From assembly GCA_036245805.1 (NCBI GenBank), contig BTRK01000002.1, positions 930,001 through 994,000 on the forward strand: a stretch of 64,000 nt of DNA. Direction: 5' to 3'. The translations under genes and the position numbers were made by a program. This document shows, piece by piece, positions 1-10,997 of this stretch (position 1 is its first letter; each line of letters starts with the position of its first letter). The DNA is from Pristionchus mayeri. Taxonomy: Eukaryota; Nematoda; Chromadorea; Rhabditida; Neodiplogasteridae. The notes under the pieces are model-generated. The model was not told the DNA's origin and ran no database searches. It saw only the letters and a program-made list of their open reading frames with translations.

Positions 1-2725
1 GATGAGAAAGGGCCCTAAATTGTCTAGAGGAGAAAGGGCCCTAGATTGTCTAGAGGAGAAAGGACCCTAGATTGTCTAGAGGAGAAAGGACCCTAGATTG
101 TCTAGATGAGAAAGGACCCTAGATTGTCTAGAGGAGAAAGGGCCCTAGATTGTCCAGATGAGAAAGGGCCCTAAATTGTCTAGAGGAGAAAGGATCCTAG
201 ATTGTCTAGAGGAGAAAGGACCCTAGATTGTTAAGAGGAGAAAGGACCCTAGATCGTCTAGAGGAGAAAGGGCCCTAGATTCTCTAGAGGAGAAAGGGCC
301 CTAGATTCTCTAGAGGAGAAAGGACCCTAGATTGTCTAGAGGAGAAAGGGCCCTAGATTGTCCAGATGAGAAAGGGCCCTAAATTGTCTAGAGGAGAAAG
401 GATCCTAGATTGTCTAGAGGAGAAAGGACCCTAGATTGTTTAGAGGAGAAAGGACCCTAGATCGTCTAGAGGAGAAAGGGCCCTAGATTCTCTAGAGGAG
501 AAAGGACCCTAGATTGTCTAGAGGAGAAAGGGCCCTAGATGGTCTTGAGGAGAAAGGACCCTATATTGTCTAGAGGAGAAAGGGCCCTAGATTGTCTAGA
601 GGAGAAAGGGCCCTAGATTGTCCAGATGAGAAAGGGCCCTAAATTGTCTAGAGGAGAAAGGACCCTAGATTGTCTAGATGAGAAAGGACCCTAGATTGTC
701 TAGAGGAGAAAGGGCCCTAGATTGTCCAGATGAGAAAGGGCCCTAAATTGTCTAGAGGAGAAAGGACCCTAGATTGTCTAGAGGAGAAAGGACCCTAGAT
801 TGTCTAGAGGAGAAAGGACCCTAGATTGTCTAGATGAGAAAGGACCCTAGATTGTCTAGAGGAGAAAGGGCCCTAGATTGTCCAGATGAGAAAGGGCCCT
901 AAATTGTCTAGAGGAGAAAGGATCCTAGATTGTCTAGAGGAGAAAGGACCCTAGATTGTTAAGAGGAGAAAGGACCCTAGATCGTCTAGAGGAGAAAGGG
1001 CCCTAGATTCTCTAGAGGAGAAAGGGCCCTAGATTCTCTAGAGGAGAAAGGACCCTAGATTGTCTAGAGGAGAAAGGGCCCTAGATGGTCTTGAGGAGAA
1101 AGGACCCTAGATTGTCTAGAGGAGAAAGGACCCTATATTGTCTAGAGGAGAAAGGGCCCTAGATTGTCTAGAGGAGAAAGGGCCCTAGATTGTCCAGATG
1201 AGAAAGGGCCCTAAATTGTCTAGAGGAGAAAGGACCCTAGATTGTCTAGATGAGAAAGGACCCTAGATTGTCTAGAGGAGAAAGGGCCCTAGATTGTCCA
1301 GATGAGAAAGGGCCCTAAATTGTCTAGAGGAGAAAGGACCCTAGATTGTCTAGAGGAGAAAGGACCCTAGATTGTCTAGAGGAGAAAGGACCCTAGATTG
1401 TCTAGATGAGAAAGGACCCTAGATTGTCTAGAGGAGAAAGGGCCCTAGATTGTCCAGATGAGAAAGGGCCCTAAATTGTCTAGAGGAGAAAGGATCCTAG
1501 ATTGTCTAGAGGAGAAAGGACCCTAGATTGTTTAGAGGAGAAAGGACCCTAGATCGTCTAGAGGAGAAAGGGCCCTAGATTCTCTAGAGGAGAAAGGACC
1601 CTAGATTGTCTAGAGGAGAAAGGGCCCTAGATGGTCTTGAGGAGAAAGGACCCTATATTGTCTAGAGGAGAAAGGGCCCTAGATTGTCTAGAGGAGAAAG
1701 GACCCTATATTGTCTAGAGGAGAAAGGGCCCTAGATTGTCTAGAGGAGAAAGGGCCCTAGATTGTCCAGATGAGAAAGGGCCCTAAATTGTCTAGAGGAG
1801 AAAGGACCCTAGATTGTCTAGATGAGAAAGGACCCTAGATTGTCTAGAGGAGAAAGGGCCCTAGATTGTCCAGATGAGAAAGGGCCCTAAATTGTCTAGA
1901 GGAGAAAGGACCCTAGATTGTCTAGAGGAGAAAGGACCCTAGATTGTCTAGAGGAGAAAGGACCCTAGATTGTCTAGATGAGAAAGGACCCTAGATTGTC
2001 TAGAGGAGAAAGGGCCCTAGATTGTCCAGATGAGAAAGGGCCCTAAATTGTCTAGAGGAGAAAGGATCCTAGATTGTCTAGAGGAGAAAGGACCCTAGAT
2101 TGTTTAGAGGAGAAAGGACCCTAGATCGTCTAGAGGAGAAAGGGCCCTAGATTCTCTAGAGGAGAAAGGACCCTAGATTGTCTAGAGGAGAAAGGGCCCT
2201 AGATGGTCTTGAGGAGAAAGGACCCTAGATTGTCTAGAGGAGAAATGGCCCTAGATTGTCTAGAGGAGGAAGGACCCTAGATTGTCTAGAGGAGAAAGGA
2301 CCCTAGATTGTCCAGATGAGAAAGGGTCCTAGATTGTCTAGAGGAGGAAGGACCCTAGATTGTATAGAGGAGAAAGGACCCTAGATTGTCTAGAGGAGAA
2401 AGGACCCTAGATTGTCTAGATGAGAAAGGACCCTAGATTGTCTAGAGGAGAAAGGACCCTAGATTGTCTAGAGGAGAAAGGACCCTAGATTGTCTAGGGG
2501 AGAAATGGCCCTAGATTGTCTAGAGGAGAAAGGGCCATAGATTGTCTATAGAAGAAAGGGCCCTAGATTGTCTAGTGGAGAAAGGACCCTAGATTGTCTA
2601 GAGGAGAAAGGACCCTAGATTGTCTAGAGGAGAAAGGACCCTAGATTGTCTAGAGGAGAAAGGACCCTAGATTGTCTAGAGGAGAAAGGACCTTAGATTG
2701 TCTAGAGGAGAAAGGACCATAGATT
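1..2725 (+). repeat. 26-bp satellite array with higher-order period
   Basis: The stretch is a continuous tandem array of a 26-bp monomer (core GAGGAGAAAGGACCCTAGAT then TGTCTA), about 104 copies. Each junction holds the palindrome TCTAGA, and monomers vary at a few sites (GGGCCC/GGACCC, GATGAG/GAGGAG, AGATTG/AAATTG, TGTCCAGA, TTCTCTAG). Variant monomers with TGTCCAGA recur near 619, 725, 880, then 1191, 1296, 1452, then 1763, 1868, 2024. This gives a 22-monomer (about 572-bp) higher-order unit. The last monomers before 2725 are more diverged. No coding potential is supported. The array may continue to the left of the window. Confidence 0.97.
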
Positions 2726-2778
2726 GCGGAAGAGGTATATTTATGAATGAAGACAATCGATAATCTGTGCACTTTCTA

Positions 2779-4012
2779 TTGTCCGGAAAGTTCGGGGTGT
2801 CCGGAAAGTTCGTATAATTTTTTGTTTTTATTTTTTATTCAATGCTTTACAATTCTCAGTGACCAATGTATGCCCCCTTCTTTCTCACTACCTCCCTCCA
2901 GCGATTGGGCAGGGTCTCGATTTCTCTCTTCCAGAATGCGGGTTTCTTCGAGACCGCCCAGTTCACGAAAGCCCTCACAACTTCATCTCGATTCTTGAAC
3001 TTCTTTCCTTTGCAGAAGTCAGAAAGAGAGCGGAAGCAGTGGTAGTCGCATGGGGAGAGATCCGGGGAATACGGTGGATGGGGAATCCTCTCGATCTTCA
3101 GCTCGTCCATTTTCTTCTGGGTCATCTTCGCTCGATGTGGGCGAGCATTGTCCATCAGAAAAAGAATTTTGCCCTGGTTCAGGAGTCTGGGAGGGACTCT
3201 GATCGCGACATCTTCCAGTTGTTCAGAGAAGAGGTCGGCATTGATGCTGGTGCCAGGGGGACCGAGCACTGAGAAGAAGAAGCAGAGGAGTTCCTTCTTT
3301 CCGTGCTCTTCCTTCTTCGGGACGAGCGTGGGCTTCTCATCTGCATCCACCCATTGCAGTCTCCTCACAGGGTTATCGTACGTGATCCACTTCTCATCTG
3401 TAGCGATGATGGAATTGACCCATCGAAGATTGGATCTACGATGGAGTAATTCCCGACAGACTTGAACACGATTTTTCAGCTGTTCGGGGGAGAGGTCATG
3501 GGGAATCACTTGTGGGAGTTTCGGCTTCTTCCCAGATCGATGGAGGATATCGGACACCGTTGATCTGGGAGTACCAGTATCCTTCTTCAACTCACGCACA
3601 CTGGCCATGGGCTTGCGCTTCAGTGTGCGGAGAACGAGAGGCTGATCGAGGGAGGGAGGGCGTCCAGAGCGGGGTTGATCATCGAAACCAAACTCCCCTT
3701 TCTTGGAGCGGGAGAACCACTTATAGCAAAAGGGTATGGAGGGGGCGTCAGCTCCTTCCGACTGGGCCAGGGCAGAGTGGGCCTCCTTCACGGATCGGCC
3801 AAGACGGTAGTAATGAAGTAAAACTGCTCGGAGGTAGAGATAGGAGTCCATCACAAAAATCAATGTAGCAACTAGGAGACTGATTAAATCCTCTCACTAC
3901 TCAACGTCAGAATGATGCAATACATTGTTGACAAACAGATTGCGCAATCACTGCATTTGATCGCGAACTGACTTTTTTCCGAAGCATTATACGAACTTTC
4001 CGGACACCCCAA
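2779..4012 (-). mobile_element. Mariner-family DNA transposon, apparently complete
   Basis: A Tc1/mariner element carries one long ORF on the minus strand. The inverted ends match perfectly over about 25 bp: the left copy lies at 2794-2818 (GGGGTGTCCGGAAAGTTC...) and its reverse complement at 3986-4010. TA dinucleotides at 2777-2778 and 4013-4014 fit the expected TA target duplication. The left end is odd: a second partial copy of the end (GTCCGGAAAGTTC) sits at 2781-2793, so the left terminus is duplicated. The ORF and termini look undamaged, which suggests a recent insertion next to the satellite. Confidence 0.93.
2856..3863 (-). CDS. Mariner transposase (DD34D)
   Basis: The 335-aa ORF encodes a mariner transposase, which would cut at the inverted ends and insert at TA. 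Residues about 1-115 form the helix-turn-helix DNA-binding part. The family spacer appears as PHDLS near residue 121. The catalytic triad is D156 (TDEKWITYDN), D238 (FLMDNARPHRA) and D273 (YSPDLSPCDYH), with exactly 34 residues between the last two, the mariner DD34D signature. Length fits the usual 330-350 aa. The first ATG is used here, but the fifth residue is also Met (MDSYLYLRAV) and is closer to the family start. No stop or frameshift interrupts it. Activity is inference. Confidence 0.95.
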   Translation of the reverse strand: MIFVMDSYLYLRAVLLHYYRLGRSVKEAHSALAQSEGADAPSIPFCYKWFSRSKKGEFGFDDQPRSGRPPSLDQPLVLRTLKRKPMASVRELKKDTGTPRSTVSDILHRSGKKPKLPQVIPHDLSPEQLKNRVQVCRELLHRRSNLRWVNSIIATDEKWITYDNPVRRLQWVDADEKPTLVPKKEEHGKKELLCFFFSVLGPPGTSINADLFSEQLEDVAIRVPPRLLNQGKILFLMDNARPHRAKMTQKKMDELKIERIPHPPYSPDLSPCDYHCFRSLSDFCKGKKFKNRDEVVRAFVNWAVSKKPAFWKREIETLPNRWREVVRKKGAYIGH

Positions 4013-5114
4013 TACAATAGGCTAATATACGATATGTTTTGTACAAATATTGTCTTATTTATTTTTAGAAGTAATTGTAGCCTAATATTAAGCATGTTTA
4101 ACATATATTAAATTCAGCTCAGACGGGAAATGAAGCCAGTGAGGCCCTCTGAGATAGGGAGTTGGAAGTATGTTTTTATTTTTGTAGGTCCCGAGATCGG
4201 TTAATTATTGCGACATGCCACATTTCTACATAATATTTTTATCCGGCTACATAATATTTTATCTACATAATAGTTTTATCCGGCTTATTTATGGTTTGTA
4301 CTAGTTAATGATTCGTTAGTAAGCGTTCTTCCAATTCTTATTTTATTTGCGCGGCCGCGTTCTGTCACTTTGAAGATAGGGACGGATGCAGAGACGAGTG
4401 CAAGAAATATGGGAAGCTATACGTAAGTCTTTCCCATCATTAAAACGTTTGAAATTGCTTCATCAGATGCATGGGAAAGAAAGAAAAGATGCACAGATTC
4501 CAGAAGGCACTGATTCATGCGCTCAAGAGTAAGTTTATAAGGCTCTAGGTCGGAAAATCACCTGGGATTTGTAGTTGATAACAAGTCTAATGCGAGAACA
4601 GTTTTGAAGAGCACTATTTTCGTATATCATCCAGATGGTTATCACCCGACAGTGGTCATCAGGACTATCATGCATTGCAAGTTATGGATTTGATTGTAGA
4701 TGCATACGAAATCTTGTGGATAATCCGGATACGTACAGAATTTGCATAACTCTCTGCAAAATCCACTATACCTTTCCCCCATGGACTTTTCAGCTTTAAT
4801 TCAAAACTGAATTTCTGAATAAATCATCGTATGCAATGCATCCACAATCTCAATTGCGCATTGTCAATTTACAGTTTACATTGGAATTTAGGGAAATATT
4901 GATTATTATGTAAAGCTTGGAGTGCCGCAAAAGACAAAAGAGTGTTCGAGTGAGAAATGTAAAACTGTTCTCCCATGTGATTTCTGCAACGGATGCAAAA
5001 GTGATAAATGAATAAATATGTCAAATTCGGTTGTTTGATCATAGAAATAGAAATACAGAAAATATCACCACATTTATAGGTAAAAACATCGCTAATTAAT
5101 TAACTAATATTAAT

Positions 5115-5281
5115 TATTTATTTATTTATTTATTTATCACATCAGGCAGTAGTGCTCAGGTGAGGATTTGGCCGCCATATTCTTCATAGGCTCCACCAAT
5201 GGGGTCCAATAGCTCTCCTGAGGTCATCACGCCATCGAGTCTTGGGATGGCCTTGAGGGCGTGCGCGATTGTAGGGCGTCC
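5115..5281 (-). repeat. Possible truncated non-LTR retrotransposon 3' end with (TTTA)n tail
   Basis: On the minus strand, an open segment (5281 to 5156) reads up to a stop and is followed about 20 bp later by a run of TTTA units (5115-5137), which is (TAAA)n in that orientation. A short coding tail plus A-rich simple repeat is what a 5'-truncated LINE copy leaves. No catalytic motif is in the fragment, so the family cannot be named. It could also be an unrelated chance ORF beside a microsatellite. Confidence 0.35.
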
Positions 5282-5758
5282 ACTAATATTAATTACCATT
5301 AACTAATTGGCCCCGTTTTAAGTTTGCAGCCGCTTGCTACAGCTGCAAGGTGCACTGAGGTCTCGACAGATAAGGAAACGCTTCTATGCCCCAATCTACT
5401 GCTAACAACTGCAAAATGTTAACATTTGTATCATAAATGTCAACTCGTTGTCCCGATTCTCTCGTGAAAGGCCTGATATTTGCAAAGAAGAGCATGTTTA
5501 ATTTGACGGAAAATATGGTATTGCAATGGGTCGAATTAGCCCTATCCTTTGGTTGCTAATGCGTCCTGATCTAAAACAATTTCCGCAAACAGGAATGAGA
5601 GAGGGGATAGTACGAATAATAGTTTCCGTTAACTAAAGTTCAAGCGTGATTTATACCGGAACACGGATCATATATAAGCAGCAAAGTATTTGCCCTATTT
5701 GCATTCAAGCACATCGGCAATGGTCACTATTAATCCCCAATAAATCCTCAATGGACTC

Positions 5759-6775
5759 AATGGAAATAGTGGAGACGAGGATATTAAAGAGGTTGCTGAA
5801 ACAATGTGAGATTATATTTATTACTTATGTAAATGCTTTCGTTTACAAATATAATTCAGAAAAACGTCAATCGGAAACCTCACGGAATCGCTGTCAGCAT
5901 TTTTGAAAGAAGCGAGCAAAGTTGCTGAGGATTATCGACTGAACCTGTAGGTTTCTGAACGTAAATATCGAGAGCGAATGTATTCTTTGCTCACTTAGTA
6001 CTAGAGTTTTTACGAATGAAAATATTGATGGATGATGGTGATATTTTTGCGTATTCTTTTCAGCACCCTCTGGTTCGAGTATCCGACTCAGCTGAACGAA
6101 AATTTCAAGACATTCATGAAGACAATCGTGCCCCTTCGCGATCCAATCCTGGTACTGCGTAATTGATATCTTTCCATTTCCACTCGGATGATGATTAATA
6201 GCGTATCTAATCTTAATTAATTATTTAATTCAGATTCTTATGGTCGTCATCTGCGTCCTTCTCACACTGCTCGTCTTCCGTTGTGCGTGGGTGGTGAGTT
6301 TTTGCTGATCTTGAAGAGTTCCGAATCCTCAAATTATCTATTTTGAAAATCAGCTTTCGAAAATAAATACACATTTTTACTGCAGGCTTTCATGGAGATA
6401 CTCGACGCTTTCCGCACCTATTGTGTTCCCAGGAGGTGAGATACAATATTTCATCCGTAAGCTTTATTCTTTGCCACCGAAGCATTCATAGCCGATGATG
6501 TAAGATTAGGGAAGAGCAGGTCGGCCTTAAGACTCAATTACAGCGAACTCATAAAGCTCTTCCCTATAACTAGGTCCCAGTTGACTAATCTTACATTGTT
6601 CCGCGCACCTCAAACATAATCGATTTTACTGCAAAATTTCCTGCAAAAATGCAAAATGCAAAATTTACTGCAAAAAATTTTGTTCTATTTCAGTGTGCTC
6701 GTCCACCCCGAAGTGCCATTCGAAGCCGTCGGATGCAATGATATGCCCCACTACTCCACTCTTCATACTCTCTAG
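5759..6775 (+). CDS. 3' exons of an unrecognised single-pass membrane protein gene
   Basis: Five phase-compatible exons can be read: about 5759-5805, 5860-5946, 6064-6151, 6234-6293, 6386-6435, plus a last exon 6694-6775. They have GT donors and TTCAG-type acceptors. The peptide runs from an acidic stretch (DEDIKEVAET) through a helical region (FLKEASKVAEDY), then one strong transmembrane segment (ILMVVICVLLTLLVF), a basic stop (CVPRR) and a short tail ending STLHTL. I do not recognise the family. Upstream exons were not settled: weak candidates end at donors near 4420 and 4532. The stop TAG (6773-6775) lies within the first bases of the inverted satellite block, so the native 3' end may have been replaced. 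Confidence 0.55.
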
Positions 6776-7161
6776 ACAATCTAGGGTCCTTTCTCCTCTA
6801 GACAATCTAGGGTCCTTTCTCCTCTAGACAATCTAGGGTCCTTTCTCCTCTAGACAATCTAGGGTCCTTTCTCCTCTAGACAATGTAGGGTCCTTCCTCC
6901 GCTAGACAATCTAGGGTCCTTTCTCCTCTAGACAATCTAGGGCCCTTCCTCCTCTAGACAATCTAGGGCCCTTTCTCATCTGGACAATCTAGGGTCCTTT
7001 CTCCTCTAGACAATCTAGGGTCCTTTCTCCTCTAGACAATCTAGGGTCCTTTCTCCTCTAGACAATCTAGGGTCCTTTCTCCTCTAGACAATCTAGGGTC
7101 CTTTCTCCTCTAGACAATCTAGGGTCCTTTCTCCTCTAGACAATCTAGGGCCCTTTCTCAT
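6769..7161 (-). repeat. Inverted block of the 26-bp satellite
   Basis: About 15 copies of the same 26-bp monomer as at 1-2725 appear here in reverse complement (TCTAGACAATCTAGGGTCCT...). The two blocks face each other across about 4 kb holding the mariner element and the 3' gene exons. The block starts abruptly at the stop codon of the upstream gene and ends abruptly at 7161. Confidence 0.95.
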
Positions 7162-8068
7162 CGCTCTCCTGAAGAACTCTTGTTTCGTATAATTTGTTGG
7201 CGCTCCCTCGTTGGCGAACAAGAACATAGTTAATAGGAGGGGAATTTTCATTTTGAAAATGAAGTCATTCAAATGTCATTGCATTTTGTATGCACATTTT
7301 GCTATGCTTTGTTTCTCAGGTGAGGAATATTTAATTGCTCGCGTGTGTGAAACCAGAGAAATATATTTCATGATTATCAAAATGTTGCAACAATCAATGT
7401 TGGTTATGAGCGGATTAATGCAAAACGTAAACAAATGGAGATAATAGATGCACTTAGTTTATAAAAAAATAAGAGTACGTATGCGAGTTAGTGAGAGCGA
7501 CTCTGGTCCAATCCAATTTGCCAACGTTGCTTTTATCTGGCCGAATTCCGCTGATTTAATTAACGGGAAAAGTGGTTGCTGATCGATTTTTTAGAGCTCT
7601 GATATATTACTCGAAACTGAAATTCACAACGGCTCAACCTCTTGAGATGTTTCATGCTTTGAAATTTCGAATACATCACATTATATCATTTTGAGCAAAG
7701 GAGACTGCGTTTTGCGTGATATGTATCGTCAATATCTGATACACACACGCGAGCTTCCCTGATGACGGAATTAATCCATTTCCTTGAATCTCGCCAATAC
7801 TACGAGATTGTACATACACGCTTGAGTTTAAGAGTTCACAACGGAATCGGTATCAATGAGCAAGAGTGACGCAAATGGAATATTCGGGTGCATTATGGGT
7901 GCTCCCATATTGTACACAAATTATAATATATATTTATCATTAGAGCTGGTTTTCTCCAAATGGTAGTATCTGCACGCTCACGATAAACAGAAACAACAAT
8001 TCTTCTGCAAACGTTCCAGATTTGCTAGATATTGAGTAAATTCTTCGGTAATTTAACTGAAAAAGTAC
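7162..8068. other. Intergenic, nothing recognised
   Basis: AT-rich sequence with only short, low-quality ORFs. No splice-compatible coding exon, RNA gene or repeat was identified. A 77-codon ORF at 7211-7444 has no recognisable feature and is not supported. Confidence 0.6.
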
Positions 8069-9858
8069 TCATTCAATCGATAAAAAACTTTCTTCAAATA
8101 AGAAGTAAACAAAAGCGTTAGAGCACGAGTTCAGCAGAGCCAGCACCACGGAAACCCTAGAAATACAGCTATATTTTCCCTCAAAAAATACAAGTGAAAC
8201 CCACGCTCTGATCCAATGTACTCCGAAGGCGCCCGGCGGCAAGTAGGTGTAAGAAAAAGAAGAGCAGGCATAGATCAGCGTAATCGAGGCGAGTCGAGCA
8301 GCGAACCTGAGAGCACTGGTCTGACTCTCTTCAGTTTGCATGCTCTCTCGCCGGTCAGAGTGACGACAGAACGTGCAAACTGAAGAGAGTCAGACGATTG
8401 CTCTATTACACATCAAAATCATGTTTTATGCGTATAGGTTTCCAGGGTATACACAACTATGGAAACTTTTTGTATTAAAAAAACTATTGTTTAGTAAGAA
8501 AATGAGACTGTACCTCTGTTTGATTATGTTAAAGCGGAAAATCAATAAACTGTCAAAACCTCAATTCCTGAGCCCGTCTCTTCTTGAGTTCCGCAGACTG
8601 AAGATTGACTCGCGTTTTTATTGCCCGAGCGTATATACAAATCTGAATGATTCAAGTAAATTACCGTGTACTATACTTTTATTTTCATTCCTGCTTAGAT
8701 ACTATAAACCAGAGCAAGCACAAAACATGTGGTTTGGGAGCGTTCGAGGCTTTTGCAACGGGTAAGTACTCAATTAGGCTCTTTCTGGTGAATTGGAATA
8801 ACCCGGAGAGTTATGTTCACCGAAGGTCAATAATACTCACAGTGCAATAAATGACGAGTGGGACGATTGAGCACACGAATTTGATGGGCCTGTTCAATTC
8901 TGTCGTGTAATCGAAAACGTTGGGCATCAACAATTTCTTCACATATGCGTAGTCCTTATAGGAGAACTCGTGTCTATTAAGCGACATCATCATCATACAT
9001 CTCCCAATTTCTCACGTTTTCGAAATTTCTGCTAATTTCCAAACAATTTGTTAAAACAAGCAACAAGTAATTGATATCGAAAATCCTCACCTACAGCACG
9101 GAAGAATTCGTTCTGATACGACCATTATTGCGAGAGCCAGAAGATGTTGCAGGATTGAGATGCAAACAGTCCGACTTCGAGTGAAGATGCGCACTTTCGC
9201 GAACATTATGAAGACGAATCTGCGCAATTATCAACATCAGAAGAGTAACATATTTACTACAATAACATAAAGCAAGTTTAGTGTGGTGTGAGTACCGAGG
9301 AAAAAAGGTCGCCCGATAAAAAAAGTTATATCGAAAATGTTTTCAATTTTTCCGCACTCTTTCTACATCATTTGAGGCTCTATTTGTTTGTTTTAATGGT
9401 CACCTGTTCACCGCGAGAGAAATCTGAGACAGCGAGTTGTTTAAGTAGCAATAGCTCTGGGCCAGGTCGATCAGTGGTGATATCACTTGGCCAATCGCAG
9501 ACTTGCCGATATCACGCTGACATTTTTTTCGGATAATAACTTACGCCTATCAAAGGTTCACCTGCGCCAGTACTGAGGGGCCGAGGAATGCAATATGAAT
9601 TAGTTCGAACAATATATCGGTTAGTAACGGCTGCAGGAAGAGGATGTACATTGTGCACTTTATGTTAAGATTTAAGTTAATTGTAAGGGGTTTGCAAACA
9701 AAGCTTTGCTTTAGCTTTCCTTGGCTGATGATTGACCAGATCGCGAGAGTGTTCAAAACAAGCTGAAACGAATTGTCCAATCTAAATTTCAAGATAATCC
9801 TTACCCCAACAGCTGCGACAATAATGTAGGTACAGCCTACGATAACGTACGGTTCCAT
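8069..9858 (-). CDS. Serpentine (7TM) receptor-like gene, possibly decayed
   Basis: Minus-strand exons encode membrane helices in receptor order: 9805-9858 (ATG start, TM1, MEPYVIVGCTYIIVAAVG), 9562-9762 (TM2-3, with a likely 50-nt intron inside; ILFLQPLLTDILFELIHIAF), 9091-9219 (ILQHLLALAIMVVSERILP), 8841-8973 (FVCSIVPLVIYCT) and 8069-8306 (TM6-7, LALLNSCSNAFVYFLF, stop 8069-8071). The NSCSN..VYF pattern in the last helix is typical of nematode rhodopsin-like/serpentine receptors. Phases fit between 9091 and 8973 but not across 9562 to 9219 or 8841 to 8306, so an exon is missing from my model or the gene is broken. A palindromic repeat touches the last acceptor. Confidence 0.5.
8311..8403. 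repeat. Short palindromic element, ACCGG-loop family
   Basis: Near-perfect hairpin: arms of about 35 bp (GTCTGACTCTCTTCAGTTTG and its complement) around a centre containing GCCGGTCAG. It lies 5 bp from the acceptor of the last receptor exon (minus strand). The same arms recur at 15535-15624 and 24669-24762. Confidence 0.9.
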
Positions 9859-10997
9859 TGCCCGTAATATGTTGGATAGACAACTGCTAGGAATCTTCCT
9901 ACTCCTGGGATGGAGAAAAGATAGGGATGGAAAGCCAGGAGGCTAAGACGAAAGGAGGCGTAGCTAGAGTTGTGAGAAGGGATGAGTCAGTCATCAAGGC
10001 TTGCGTGTGTTTATTTCTAGAGTAACACTCCTGCACATCAATAGAAGAGTCACGTATATCATGAATTTTCATCTTACGAGGATCTGCATATATGTGTTGA
10101 AAACGTATGCTACGATTGTAGCGTGTGCGCATTACACAGAGATGACGAACAAAAAACACTGCCATTTTTAACCTAATGAAACATCAGACATAAAGGAGTA
10201 GATTAATACAGTGCACAAATGAAAATTCCACTTTAGATTACCCCATAATTGCACCCTTCTCTATTTTTTCCAGTGATCGGCTCCGCATATTTTTGGGAAC
10301 TCGGTCGGTACTAGATCAGCGCCGGATGATAACCACAAATAGCACCAATCTGAAGTTGTTTTTCTGAAGAATAGATGACTTCATGACTGTGTGGTTTACG
10401 AACACTAAGAAAATCCGACAGAAGGGTACTTTGGAAATCATCAGACGGTGATCATCCAATCTCGTGCTCATTTTTTGTTTGAATATGGAGTTGATCTTTG
10501 TGTGCCCTCGTTTTCGTCATTTCACGTGGGTGGTACTCGCAAAATTTGCCGATTTTCGGGCGTTTTCCGTCGCTTCACATGTTCGAAAAGATCGGACAAA
10601 CGGCGCAAATGATATGCAAAGCCTCGGTGAAGGGAGAGATTCTCTTCTATTTTGTGTTCTCTAACCTGTCAGAGGTGGTGAGAAAGTTTGTGCTATCGAG
10701 ATAGCCAGCGAGTCAGAGCCTTGCTAGGGTGGATGAAAAATCGAGATTACCGAATCTGGGAGTCAGTTCTCACTCCCGTCGATCGACAGGACGGGTTTAT
10801 GACGAAGAGGTGAGAAGTCAATGGTTTTTCCCGTAGAATTGTTCCTCATTTGATCACCTGGGAATAACTTTTGCATAAAGTTCTCTCCAAAATGATCTAT
10901 TTTACAGAACTTTTACTAGCTTTTTAGCACTTGCTGGCCAGCTTGATTAATGAATGACCTCTGCCTAATTGAAGTTCTCTCCTTTCAGGAAATAGGG
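9859..10997. other. Intergenic region with one foldback remnant
   Basis: No coding exon is supported. A degenerate foldback related to the GGCACTAGGTCGGATGA family lies at about 10314-10470 (GCCGGATGATAACC on the left, GGTGATCATCC on the right). The rest up to the ClC start shows no recognised feature. The region should contain the divergent promoters of the receptor gene and the ClC gene, but no motif could be assigned. Confidence 0.5.

Noticed and set aside
1..2725. Regular repeats resembling a CRISPR array
   Set aside because: Monomers are contiguous with no unique spacers, and the context is eukaryotic; this is satellite DNA.
2859..3868. Plus-strand open frames over the mariner element
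   Set aside because: They are antisense shadows of the transposase and contain no domain motifs.
7211..7444. 77-codon plus-strand open frame
   Set aside because: No splice context, domain or composition supporting coding.
7162..9858. A second gene between the satellite and the receptor
   Set aside because: No exon with compatible donor and acceptor sites and a plausible protein was found.
9899..10165. 88-codon minus-strand open frame upstream of the receptor gene
   Set aside because: No membrane helices or continuity with the receptor exons; probably chance.
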